33,702 nucleotides of DNA from contig NZ_LMHZ01000036.1 in NCBI RefSeq assembly GCF_001428545.1, forward strand, positions 573 through 34,274, written 5' to 3'. The notes under the pieces are model-generated. The model had not been told where the DNA came from. It saw only the letters and a list, made by a program, of their open reading frames with translations, and searched no databases. Shown here piece after piece: positions 1-7,282 of the stretch (positions within the stretch are counted from its first letter, which is position 1; every line of letters starts with the position of its first letter). The stretch is from Noviherbaspirillum sp. Root189 (GTDB lineage Bacteria; Pseudomonadota; Gammaproteobacteria; Burkholderiales; Burkholderiaceae_D). A program made the position numbers and the translations under genes.

Positions 1-223
1 GTTCGAACTTGACCTTCTTGCCGCCGATGGTCACGCCCTTGGCGTTGAGTTCGTCGATCGCCATGCGGGCGCCGTTTTCGTTGTCCTTACCCAGGTGAGC
101 AATAGCGCCGGAGATCGGGCCGACGTGGCCGATCTTGACGACTTGTTCCTGTGCCGAAGCTGTGCCTGCGAATGCAAATGCCAGTGCTGCGGCCAACGGA
201 ATCATTTTTGTTGTGGACTGCAT
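1..223 (-). CDS. Branched-chain amino-acid ABC transporter substrate-binding protein (LivJ/LivK-like), N-terminal part
   Basis: Periplasmic binding protein that delivers branched-chain (or related) amino acids to a Liv-type ABC importer. Only the first 74 codons are inside the window; the gene runs off the left edge. The reading begins MQSTTKMIPLAAALAFAFAG, a Sec signal peptide with a likely cut after TASA, followed by a mature start EQVVKIGHVGPISG typical of type I periplasmic binding proteins, then GKDNENGARMAIDELN, where the family contacts ligand. The ATG at 223 is preceded by a perfect AGGAGG at 231-236 with a 7-nt spacer. It is divergent from the Lrp-family gene at 470, which is a natural candidate regulator (inference). 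The exact substrate cannot be told from this fragment. Confidence 0.88.
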   Translation of the reverse strand, partial: MQSTTKMIPLAAALAFAFAGTASAQEQVVKIGHVGPISGAIAHLGKDNENGARMAIDELNAKGVTIGGKKVKFE

Positions 224-366
224 AAAATATCCTCCTAAGGATTGATAAAACACGGGGTAACTGCAACACTCACCTCTCAGGTTGCCGCGAGTCCGCTGCG
301 GTTGTTCGAGTCATCGGAAGAAGTCCCCTAGTCGATGATTCGCGACGCCTGCATCGCCTCGCGGCA

Positions 367-439
367 GCCTGTTGTCTATTCAGAAAACTGAACAGGCAGA
401 CGGTACAACAGAAAAAATGGTTCGCAAAGAGTTTTTCTG
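367..439. promoter_or_regulatory. Divergent intergenic region with three inverted repeats (possible Lrp-type operators)
   Basis: The 246-bp gap between the Liv binding protein and the Lrp-family gene holds GCCTGTT (367-373) / AACAGGC (391-397), the palindrome TTCAG-AAAA-CTGAA (379-392), and CAGAAAAA (409-416) / TTTTTCTG (432-439), all perfect arms. Stacked AT-rich dyads beside an lrp-type gene are what an autoregulatory site looks like, but binding is inference. The rest of the gap (224-366) shows only the ribosome binding site of the leftward gene. Confidence 0.35.
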
Positions 440-469
440 CGGTTTTTCGTAATTTTCGACAATTTTTAT

Positions 470-979
470 ATGCCTAAATTTCATGCACTCGACAAGGTCG
501 ACCGCAAGCTTCTGAACCTGCTTCAAAAGGATAATCAGATACCGACACGGACCCTTGCCGAGAAAGTGCACATCTCTCAACCGACCTGCCTCAGGCGCGT
601 CCGCGAACTGCGCGAGGCAGGAGTGATCAGCGCCGACGTCGCCTTGGTCGATCCCTTCGCGCTGGGCTACGGCATGCTGGCTTTTCTCGAGGTGTCCCTG
701 AACAATCAGTCGGATGAGCATATGCAGGAATTCGAGGCGCGCATGGCCAAGGAAAGCGAAGTGATGCAGTGCTACTTCGTATCGGGCGACTATGACTATT
801 TCCTCGTGGTTCATGTGGTCGATATGGATGCGTATTACCAGTTCGTGCGACGTGTGATTTCCGGCTCCGGCAACGTGCGGCATTTCCAGTCGCGCTTTCC
901 AATGAAGCGCGCCAAATTTGCAACCCGCATCGCTTTCGACGAAAAACTGGCGGAAGTACAGGTTCGCGTGCCAAAGTAA
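470..979 (+). CDS. Lrp/AsnC family transcriptional regulator
   Basis: Feast/famine DNA-binding regulator, 169 aa, the usual length for the family. Residues about 8-55 form the winged helix-turn-helix (DRKLLNLLQKDNQIPTRTLA, then SQPTCLRRVRELREAGVI), followed by the RAM ligand-sensing/oligomerisation domain at about 65-155 with the segment YFVSGDYDYFLVVHVVDMDA. It faces dadA across a shared terminator and diverges from a Liv binding protein; in proteobacteria Lrp-like activators often sit by dadA (family knowledge), so it may control dadA, the binding protein, or both. There is no Shine-Dalgarno sequence before the ATG: the upstream bases are AT-rich, with a -10-like GACAAT at 458-463 just 6 nt before the start. 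Its effector is unknown. Confidence 0.9.
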   Translation: MPKFHALDKVDRKLLNLLQKDNQIPTRTLAEKVHISQPTCLRRVRELREAGVISADVALVDPFALGYGMLAFLEVSLNNQSDEHMQEFEARMAKESEVMQCYFVSGDYDYFLVVHVVDMDAYYQFVRRVISGSGNVRHFQSRFPMKRAKFATRIAFDEKLAEVQVRVPK

Positions 980-1061
980 GCCAGCTTATTTGGTATAAGC
1001 CGATGTGCTGAGTTGACTCCACATCGTCCTTCCATAACGCGTCATGATGCGCGCGGATGAC

Positions 1062-1118
1062 AAAAGCCCCCTGAATCTGCCTAGGTAGTTTCCGCAGAAT
1101 TCAGGGGGCTTTATTTAT
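1062..1118. terminator. Bidirectional intrinsic terminator between the lrp-type gene and dadA
   Basis: AAAGCCCCCTGAAT (1063-1076) pairs perfectly with ATTCAGGGGGCTTT (1099-1112); four more pairs (CTGC/GCAG) follow after a one-base bulge, with a 13-nt loop. T-rich sequence follows on the plus strand and A-rich sequence lies on the other flank, so it can end both convergent genes. Confidence 0.9.
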
Positions 1119-1149
1119 GTTGCCGTCAATGATGGATATTGACGCCGTC

Positions 1150-2466
1150 TTATGCGCGCACCGGCAATGAGGTGGTGAACTGGCCCGGTGTGCGGCGGGG
1201 CACGCCGGTAAAGGCAAAATCCACTTCCGGCTGGCGACCCGACACGATGTCGGCGATCGCGCGTCCGGAGCCGCAACCCATGGTCCAACCCAGCGTACCA
1301 TGGCCGGTATTGAGGAAAAGATTGCTGATCTTCGATTTGCCGATGTAAGGCACGTTCGATGGCGTCAGCGGGCGCAAGCCGGTCCAGTACACCGGGTTGT
1401 CGTAATCGCAGGCGCCTGGGAACAGTTCACGTGTACGGCGCGTAATCGCTTCACAGCGGGTCGTATTCAGTTCGCGGGTATAGCCGTTGAGCTCGCAGGT
1501 GCCGGCGACGCGGAGTCGGTCACCAAGACGCGATACCACCAGTTTGTAACCATCGTCGGTCAGCGACACGGTAGGCGCTGCATCCGGATTGGTGACGGCA
1601 TAGGTTGCCGAGTACCCCTTGCCAGGGTAAATCATGAGATCAATGCCCAGCGGTTTGAGCAAGGGCACGGAGAAACTGCCCATTGCCATGACAAACGCAT
1701 CGGCATGCAGCACTTGGTGGCGTCCATCCGGATGGATGACTTCAACACCGGTAACTTTGGCCGATCCACCCGATCCTTCGGTAATCAGTCGCGTGATGGT
1801 GGTATTGAAACGGAAGTTGACGCCGGCATCGGCGGCACGCTGCGCCAGGCCGGTGGTGAATTTGTAGACGTCGCCCGACTCGTCCGTCGCGGTAAAGTCA
1901 CCGCCGACAATCTTGTCGCGGATGCTTGCCAGTGCAGGCTCGATGCGCACGACTTCATCAGCGCCAATTGAATCGCGCGGGCATCCAAGATCGCGCATCA
2001 GTTTGGCGGCCGGCAGCGAATCGTCGAACTCTTTCTTGTCGGTGTAGAAGTGCAGGATGCCGCTGGTCAGATGGTCATAATCAATGCCAGTCTCGGCGCG
2101 GACCGCCTGCAGGGTCTGGCGGCTGTATTCGGAGATGGCGACGATCTGGCGGATGTTTTCAGCAGTACGGCCGGGCGTGCATTCGCGCAGGAAGTGCAGA
2201 CCCCAGTTCCACTGCAGCCATTCAGGACGGAAACGATAGAGCAGCGGCGCATCTTCCTTGCCCAGCCATTTCAGGATTTTGAGCGGCGCGGAGGGATTGG
2301 CCCACGGTTCCGCATGGGAAACGGAAATCTGACAGCCATTGGCAAAGCTGGTTTCTTGCGCAACACCGGGTTGGCGTTCAATGACAGTCACATCATGACC
2401 TGCCTTGTTGAGGAACCATGCTGACGTGGTACCGATGATGCCCGAGCCGAGTACGATAACTTTCAT
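1150..2466 (-). CDS. dadA: D-amino-acid dehydrogenase, small subunit
   Basis: FAD-dependent, membrane-associated oxidation of D-amino acids (classically D-alanine to pyruvate and ammonia), feeding electrons to the respiratory chain. The protein opens with MKVIVLGSGIIGTTSAWFLN, the GxGxxG FAD-binding Rossmann fold, then VIERQPG and ETSFANGCQISVSHAEPWANP, signature of DadA; the C-terminal WTGLRPLTPSNVPYIG and GHGTLGWTMGCGSG complete the DAO fold. It has 438 residues against 432 in E. coli. I start at the ATG at 2466, nine bases after GGAGA; a TTG three codons upstream overlaps that ribosome binding site and is unlikely. Convergent with the Lrp-family gene. Confidence 0.93.
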   Translation of the reverse strand: MKVIVLGSGIIGTTSAWFLNKAGHDVTVIERQPGVAQETSFANGCQISVSHAEPWANPSAPLKILKWLGKEDAPLLYRFRPEWLQWNWGLHFLRECTPGRTAENIRQIVAISEYSRQTLQAVRAETGIDYDHLTSGILHFYTDKKEFDDSLPAAKLMRDLGCPRDSIGADEVVRIEPALASIRDKIVGGDFTATDESGDVYKFTTGLAQRAADAGVNFRFNTTITRLITEGSGGSAKVTGVEVIHPDGRHQVLHADAFVMAMGSFSVPLLKPLGIDLMIYPGKGYSATYAVTNPDAAPTVSLTDDGYKLVVSRLGDRLRVAGTCELNGYTRELNTTRCEAITRRTRELFPGACDYDNPVYWTGLRPLTPSNVPYIGKSKISNLFLNTGHGTLGWTMGCGSGRAIADIVSGRQPEVDFAFTGVPRRTPGQFTTSLPVRA

Positions 2467-2496
2467 GACACACAATCTCCGTTTAGCGATGACGGA

Positions 2497-2530
2497 ATTG
2501 TAAAAAGTTATCGATATTTTGAGTAATCAA
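2497..2530 (-). promoter_or_regulatory. Candidate dadA promoter -10 and upstream dyad
   Basis: On the minus strand a -10-like TACAAT (2502-2497) lies about 30 nt before the dadA ATG, and the dyad TTGA-GTAA-TCAA (2519-2530) sits where a -35 would be. No good -35 hexamer is visible, so the promoter may depend on an activator; the neighbouring Lrp-family protein is the obvious candidate, by inference only. Confidence 0.3.
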
Positions 2531-2581
2531 GAATAGCTGCAGGATTTTTATTTGAAAACACCTCAAACCCATATGTGTTTG

Positions 2582-2599
2582 AAAATCCAAAAATTGGAT
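2582..2599 (-). terminator. Possible weak terminator after the DUF2486-like gene
   Basis: On the minus strand ATCCAA-TTT-TTGGAT is followed by TTTT. The stem has only 6 A/T-containing pairs, so this is a marginal call. Confidence 0.3.
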
Positions 2600-2607
2600 G
2601 GGCAGAC

Positions 2608-3009
2608 TTATTTTTTTAAAGACTGCAGTTTCGTGATTTCCTGCGCCACTGCGCGTGAAACAACGTCTTTGATCGAATGGTGCAACCCATCCTTGATGTC
2701 GTTCGCCAGTCGTTCGACCGCTAGCTGGAGTACATCGGCAAGGCTATCGCGTACGCGCTGTTCCAGCACAAAGTCGACCCGTTCCAGTACCTGGACCAGA
2801 ACGCGTTCACGAACTTCCCGTTCAAGACGCTCCCAATCGGCTTCATCCCATATCCTTTCCGTGGGCGGTTCCAGGGTAACGATTGCTTCCGTTACCGGCA
2901 GTTCGGGCGGGATATCGACGGTGACCGTTATCTCTGCGGGAGCGGTGGCGGGAGCCGGAATAATTTCAGTCAGGACCGGGATGCCGGCGTCCAGGATATT
3001 GTTGCTCAT
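2608..3009 (-). CDS. Conserved hypothetical protein (DUF2486-like), downstream of holC
   Basis: A 133-aa soluble, acidic protein of unknown function. The N-terminal half is proline/valine rich (DAGIPVLTEIIPAPATAPAE), matching my memory of the Burkholderiales family labelled DUF2486, which is typically found beside holC. The C-terminal half (about 55-130) is a charged amphipathic helix (WERLEREVRERVLVQVLERV and on), probably a coiled coil. Its ATG overlaps the holC stop codon, so the two are translationally coupled; this suggests a link with holC expression but gives no function. It ends in LKK just before an A/T-rich spacer. Confidence 0.72.
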   Translation of the reverse strand: MSNNILDAGIPVLTEIIPAPATAPAEITVTVDIPPELPVTEAIVTLEPPTERIWDEADWERLEREVRERVLVQVLERVDFVLEQRVRDSLADVLQLAVERLANDIKDGLHHSIKDVVSRAVAQEITKLQSLKK

Positions 3010-3431
3010 GCCGGGTCCGCGACAAAGTGAGTGAGAGGATAGCCGCGCTGCTGATAAAACCGGTAACGATCCCTGCCTGCTGCCTTGTCGATGTCGTCGC
3101 TGGAAATGATTTCGAACATGCGCTCGAAGCGGGCGAAATGGATTGGCGTACCCGAAGACAGGTTGATTAGCACTTGATGATGCGGCAGTTCAGCCTCATC
3201 ACTGTCGGTCAGGACAATCGGCGTACTGACGGCAAGCGGATCGCCGGCGGTCACGTGCGGCAGAAAATCCAGCGCCGAAAAGGTCCACAGCGCCTCATCC
3301 AGCTTTGAAAGTAGGGCACGATCATCCACGCGCAGCACGATGTTGCAGTTGGCGGTACGGGCCTTGCGCACCAGTCGGCAGGCATACAACAGCTTGTCTG
3401 GCACATTGCTATGAAAATCAATGCGGGTCAT
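3006..3431 (-). CDS. holC: DNA polymerase III chi subunit
   Basis: Chi joins psi in the clamp-loader complex and contacts the C-terminal tail of SSB. The protein is 141 aa (E. coli chi 147). Recognisable segments are the start RIDFHSNVPDKLLYACRLVRKA, the strand-loop LWTFSALDFLPHV near residue 50, and the C-terminal half VLINLSSGTPIHFARFERMFEI then DRYRFYQQRGYPL, all characteristic of the family. It is the fourth gene of a tight minus-strand run from folD, 33 nt after the glutaredoxin-type gene, and it overlaps the DUF2486-like gene by 4 nt. Confidence 0.93.
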   Translation of the reverse strand: MTRIDFHSNVPDKLLYACRLVRKARTANCNIVLRVDDRALLSKLDEALWTFSALDFLPHVTAGDPLAVSTPIVLTDSDEAELPHHQVLINLSSGTPIHFARFERMFEIISSDDIDKAAGRDRYRFYQQRGYPLTHFVADPA

Positions 3432-3464
3432 GTGCGCATCCCCGCGGTAGAAACCCAGCCCATG

Positions 3465-4094
3465 TCAGAACCGGAAGCCAGGTGGGGCGTTGCCGATGGC
3501 CGGCGGCAGATCGGTCGCCGACGGTCGCGACGAACCCTGCTCCTCGACTTTTCCCGGGCTTGCGGCGACGCTTTTCGGTGTTGGCGCAGCTGCCTGCGGA
3601 GGCGGATTGCGATAGCTCTTGGGAAGTACGCTGGTTTCCGGATATCCAGCATTGGACAGTGCCCCATTCCATGCGCCCGGCTCAAACCCGAGTTGCTTGT
3701 TCCGTCCAACTGTCAGCATCGGCAACTGACCGTCACCGCCAGCCTGCTTGAACTGAGCAAGGTCATCATTGCTGTTGACCGTCTTTTCCCTGAAGGGGAT
3801 GCCACGCTCCGACAGCAATTTTCGGCCGTCATCACAGGCAGCGCAGTTGCGTGTCGTGTAGAGCGTCACGGCATGGGACTTCGCCGCTTCGGCCAGTTCG
3901 AAGGGCAGGCCGGCGGTATTGGTGTCGCCGGAAGGCAGCGCTTTGGTTTCGACCTTGGCCGCCGTCTTCGGCGGTGGTACGTCGCTATAGGTGACCTTGC
4001 CATCCGGGCCCACCCATTTGTACAGTTGTGCTTGTGCTGCTGCACTGCAAAAGCACAGCAGCAGCACAGAACAGCATTGCAGCGGACGTTTCAT
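3465..4094 (-). CDS. Exported DUF4124/glutaredoxin-domain protein
   Basis: A 209-aa exported protein with three parts. Residues 1-22 are a signal peptide (MKRPLQCCSVLLLCFCSAAA, cut near AQAQ). Residues about 23-45 carry the DUF4124 pattern LYKWVGPDGKVTYSDVPPP. Residues about 75-150 form a glutaredoxin-like thioredoxin fold: VTLYTTRNCAACDDGRKLL holds a CAAC redox pair, and GDGQLPMLTVGR gives the cis-proline loop. The tail (about 160-209) is proline-rich and probably disordered. An envelope thiol-disulfide role is likely, but partner and direction are unknown. It lies 20 nt after prlC and before holC, apparently in the same transcript, with no obvious functional link. Confidence 0.82.
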   Translation of the reverse strand: MKRPLQCCSVLLLCFCSAAAQAQLYKWVGPDGKVTYSDVPPPKTAAKVETKALPSGDTNTAGLPFELAEAAKSHAVTLYTTRNCAACDDGRKLLSERGIPFREKTVNSNDDLAQFKQAGGDGQLPMLTVGRNKQLGFEPGAWNGALSNAGYPETSVLPKSYRNPPPQAAAPTPKSVAASPGKVEEQGSSRPSATDLPPAIGNAPPGFRF

Positions 4095-4114
4095 TTCACT
4101 CCCTTGATTCTTTT

Positions 4115-6181
4115 TTATGCCGTCATGCCGTTGTGCCGTAGCAACGCGTCGATGCTCGGCTCCCGGCCGCGGAAAGCCTTAAATGATTCCAGTGCAGACC
4201 GGGCACCGCCCATGGAGAGGATTTCCTCCATAAATTTGCGCCCCGTATCCGCGGAAAGGATGTTTCCGCCTACAGCGCCGGCCTCCTCGAACGCGCTATA
4301 GGCATCCGCCGACAAGACCTCTGCCCATTTATAGCTATAGTAGCCTGCCGAATAGCCGCCCGCAAAGATATGACTGAAGGAATTCTGGAAGCGATTGAAC
4401 GGCGGCGGAATCATTACCGCAAAACGGCTGCGCACATCATTGAGTACCTCTTGTGCAGTGCGGGGGCCGTGCGGATCGTGGTCAAAATGCAAATGCATGT
4501 CGAACAACGCAAACTCCACCTGGCGCAGCGTCTGCAGGCCGGACTGGAAATTCTTGGCCGCGATCATCTTGTCAAACAGGGCGCGTGGCAGCGGAGCGCC
4601 GGTATCGACATGCGCGGTCATGTGCTGCAGCACGTCCCATTCCCAGCAAAAGTTTTCGAGGAATTGTGAAGGCAGTTCGACAGCATCCCATTCAACGCCG
4701 GAAATGCCGGACACGCCGAGTTCATCCACCTGCGTGAGCATGTGATGCAGGCCATGACCGAATTCATGGAATAGCGTAATCACTTCGTCGTGCGAGAACA
4801 GCGCTGGTTTCGCTTTGCCGTTCACCACGGTTGGTTCGGTGAAGTTGCAGGTCAGATAAGCGACCGGTGTTTGCACCTTTGGGCCGATCAGGCGACGCCC
4901 GCGCGCATCATCCATCCATGCGCCACCGCGCTTGCCATGGCGCGCATACAAATCGAGATAGAACTGCCCAACGAGCTGGCCATTACGCTCGATACGGAAA
5001 AACTTCACGTCCTTGTGCCAGGTCGTCGCGGTATCCTGTTTGACCTCGACCGAGAACAGGCTCTGGATGACGCGAAACAGGCCTTCGATCACCTTCGGCT
5101 CCTGGAAGTACTGTTTCACTTCCTGTTCCGAAAAGGCGTAGCGCTGTTCCCGCAGCTTTTCGGACGCATAGGTGACATCCCATGCTTCCAGCTTGGCTAT
5201 GCCCAGTTCCTTTTGCGCGAATGCACGCAGTTCTGCGAGATCGTTTTCGGCAAACGGTTTTGCACGCTGTGCAAGGTCTTCCAGAAAGCCGATCACCTGT
5301 TGCGGATTTTCGGCCATCTTGGGAACCAGGGAGACTTCAGCGAAGTTATTGAAGCCGAGCAGCTTGGCTTCTTCATCGCGCAACTTCAGCAGTTCGGCAA
5401 TGTTTTGCGTATTGTCCCATTCCGGTTTGGCGCCGAGTTCCGAAGCCTTGGTCACGTTGGCACGGTAAATCGTTTCGCGCAGTTCGCGCTTGTCTGCGTA
5501 CTGGAGGATCGGGAAATAAGAGGGGAAGTGCAGCGTAAATTTATAGCCAGGCTTGCCATCCCGTTCAGCGGCGGCGCGGGCAGCATGCTTCGCGTCTTCC
5601 GGCAGGCCGGCCAGGTCAGCTTCGTTGTCGACAAACAGCGCGTAGTCGTTGGTGGCGTCGAGGACATTTTCAGAAAACTTTGTCGCCAGGGCGGCATGCT
5701 TTTCCTGAATCTGCGCATAGCGGGCCTTCTTGTCGTCGGGAAGTTCAGCGCCGCCCAGACGGAAATCGCGCAGTGCGTTTTCGATGATCTTCTTGCGGGC
5801 TGCCGACAGGCTGGTGTAGTCGGTGCTTTCCTTGAGTGCCTTGTACTTGTCGAACAGCGCGAGGTTTTGTCCAAGCTCGGTCCAGAACTCGGTAACCTTC
5901 GGCTGGTTTTCGTTGTATGCCGCGCGCAGTTCCGGCGTATCGACCACCGAGTTCAGGTGGCTGACGACGCCCCATGCACGGCCGAGTTTTTCGGTGGCGT
6001 TCTCGAGCGGTTCGACAAAGTTCTCCCAGCTGACCTTGTCCATCGGTGCTTCGAGCCGCTTGACCACGGTGCGCGCTTCATCGAGCAGCGCAGCGATCGC
6101 GGGAGCGACGTGTTCAGGTTTTACAGCGTCGAAACGCGGGAGGTCGGAAAAGTCGAGCAGGGGATTCAGGGCACTAGTCAT
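4115..6181 (-). CDS. prlC: Oligopeptidase A (M3 metallopeptidase)
   Basis: Cytoplasmic zinc oligopeptidase that degrades short peptides, including cleaved signal peptides. The zinc site HEFGH lies near residue 470 in VITLFHEFGHGLHHML, and the downstream glutamate is in SGVEWDAVELPSQFLENF. It has 688 residues (E. coli PrlC 680) from the ATG at 6181, giving MTSALNPLLDFSDLPRFDAV. An in-frame TTG at 6208 would add nine residues but overlaps the end of folD; the ATG sits 4 nt after the folD stop, so translational coupling with folD is likely. The start has only a weak purine-rich ribosome binding site inside the folD end. The next gene follows after 20 nt. Confidence 0.95.
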   Translation of the reverse strand: MTSALNPLLDFSDLPRFDAVKPEHVAPAIAALLDEARTVVKRLEAPMDKVSWENFVEPLENATEKLGRAWGVVSHLNSVVDTPELRAAYNENQPKVTEFWTELGQNLALFDKYKALKESTDYTSLSAARKKIIENALRDFRLGGAELPDDKKARYAQIQEKHAALATKFSENVLDATNDYALFVDNEADLAGLPEDAKHAARAAAERDGKPGYKFTLHFPSYFPILQYADKRELRETIYRANVTKASELGAKPEWDNTQNIAELLKLRDEEAKLLGFNNFAEVSLVPKMAENPQQVIGFLEDLAQRAKPFAENDLAELRAFAQKELGIAKLEAWDVTYASEKLREQRYAFSEQEVKQYFQEPKVIEGLFRVIQSLFSVEVKQDTATTWHKDVKFFRIERNGQLVGQFYLDLYARHGKRGGAWMDDARGRRLIGPKVQTPVAYLTCNFTEPTVVNGKAKPALFSHDEVITLFHEFGHGLHHMLTQVDELGVSGISGVEWDAVELPSQFLENFCWEWDVLQHMTAHVDTGAPLPRALFDKMIAAKNFQSGLQTLRQVEFALFDMHLHFDHDPHGPRTAQEVLNDVRSRFAVMIPPPFNRFQNSFSHIFAGGYSAGYYSYKWAEVLSADAYSAFEEAGAVGGNILSADTGRKFMEEILSMGGARSALESFKAFRGREPSIDALLRHNGMTA

Positions 6182-6185
6182 TCGG

Positions 6186-7031
6186 TCAGGTTCTTTCTGC
6201 GGCTTCAATAGTGTTGACGAGCAGCATCGTAATAGTCATCGGCCCGACACCGCCGGGGACCGGAGTGATGTATCCGGCCACTTCCTTGGCGTTGGCGAAA
6301 TCGACGTCGCCGCAGAGTTTGCCTGCGTCGTCGCGATTCATGCCGACATCGATCACGACCGCACCGGGCTTGATCATGTCGGCGGTCACGATATTACGTT
6401 TGCCGGTGGCGACCACAAGGATATCGGCGTTCCTGGTGTGGTAGCCGAGGTCCCGGGTCTTCGAGTTACAGATGGTGACCGTTGCGCCAGCTTGCAAGAG
6501 CAACATCGCCTGCGGCTTGCCCACAATATTGGATGCGCCAACCACGACGGCATTGGCGCCGCGCACCGGATAGTCGATCGATTCCAGCATTTTCATGACG
6601 CCGTACGGCGTGCAGGGACGGAACAGCGGCTGGCCGGTCATCAGCAGGCCTGCATTGCTGATATGGAACCCGTCGACATCCTTCTCCGGTGCGATCGCTT
6701 CGATCACCTTATGAGCATTGATGTGTGCAGGCAAGGGAAGTTGCACCAGGATGCCATGAATTTTGGGGTCCTTGTTCAGGGCGTCGACACGCGCCAGCAG
6801 CGCCTCTTCGGTCAGGTCGGCATCGTATTTTTCCATGACCGAGTAAATGCCGTTGTCTTCGCACGCTTTGACCTTGTTGCGCACATAGACCTGGGACGCC
6901 GGATTGTCGCCGACGAGCACGACGGCCAGTCCTGGTTGTTTGCCTTTTGCGGTGAGGGCCGCGGCGCGTGTGGCGACATCGGCGCGGAGTTGTTGGGAGA
7001 GCAGGTTACCGTTGATGAGCTGTGCGGTCAT
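6186..7031 (-). CDS. folD: Methylenetetrahydrofolate dehydrogenase / methenyltetrahydrofolate cyclohydrolase
   Basis: Bifunctional enzyme interconverting 5,10-methylene-THF, 5,10-methenyl-THF and 10-formyl-THF with NADP, supplying one-carbon units for purines and formyl-Met. It has 281 residues, the family length. Visible signatures are [20 protein letters not shown] (catalytic Lys in YVRNK, about residue 55), [13 protein letters not shown] (about 95), [18 protein letters not shown] (dinucleotide fold, about 165) and the C-terminal [13 protein letters not shown]. It leads a minus-strand cluster. TATAAT (7073-7068) is a plausible -10 but no good -35 goes with it. No ZTP-type riboswitch is seen here, unlike glyA in this window. 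Confidence 0.96.
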   Translation of the reverse strand: MTAQLINGNLLSQQLRADVATRAAALTAKGKQPGLAVVLVGDNPASQVYVRNKVKACEDNGIYSVMEKYDADLTEEALLARVDALNKDPKIHGILVQLPLPAHINAHKVIEAIAPEKDVDGFHISNAGLLMTGQPLFRPCTPYGVMKMLESIDYPVRGANAVVVGASNIVGKPQAMLLLQAGATVTICNSKTRDLGYHTRNADILVVATGKRNIVTADMIKPGAVVIDVGMNRDDAGKLCGDVDFANAKEVAGYITPVPGGVGPMTITMLLVNTIEAAERT

Positions 7032-7163
7032 GGCGTGTGGAGGAAGGGTGAGTACAGTGAAAACAGAATTATAAGACGGCAGCCATGCCAGGCTGCTTCC
7101 GAGCGCATTAAAAATGCTGCAGCGCCGCAGTGAATTTCATATTATAAAAAACAATACCGTAAT

Positions 7164-7192
7164 TTGAAAAGTTGAAAAAGTGCTGTTAGAAT
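7164..7192 (+). promoter_or_regulatory. Sigma70 promoter of the pyruvate dehydrogenase operon
   Basis: TTGAAA (7164-7169), a 17-bp spacer and TAGAAT (7187-7192), each one or two bases from consensus. It predicts a start near 7199 and an 80-nt leader before aceE. No clear PdhR-type dyad was seen around it. Confidence 0.7.
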
Positions 7193-7282
7193 CTTTTCAA
7201 CGCGCACCATTCAAGCTATTTCTTGTCAAAAAAGCCCGGTCACTACAGTGGTCGGTAAGGCCCATAACCCAGGAGACACAAC

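Noticed and set aside
4790-6211. 473-codon open frame on the plus strand opposite prlC
   Set aside because: Antisense shadow of prlC codon bias; no motifs and no ribosome binding site, while prlC is unambiguous.
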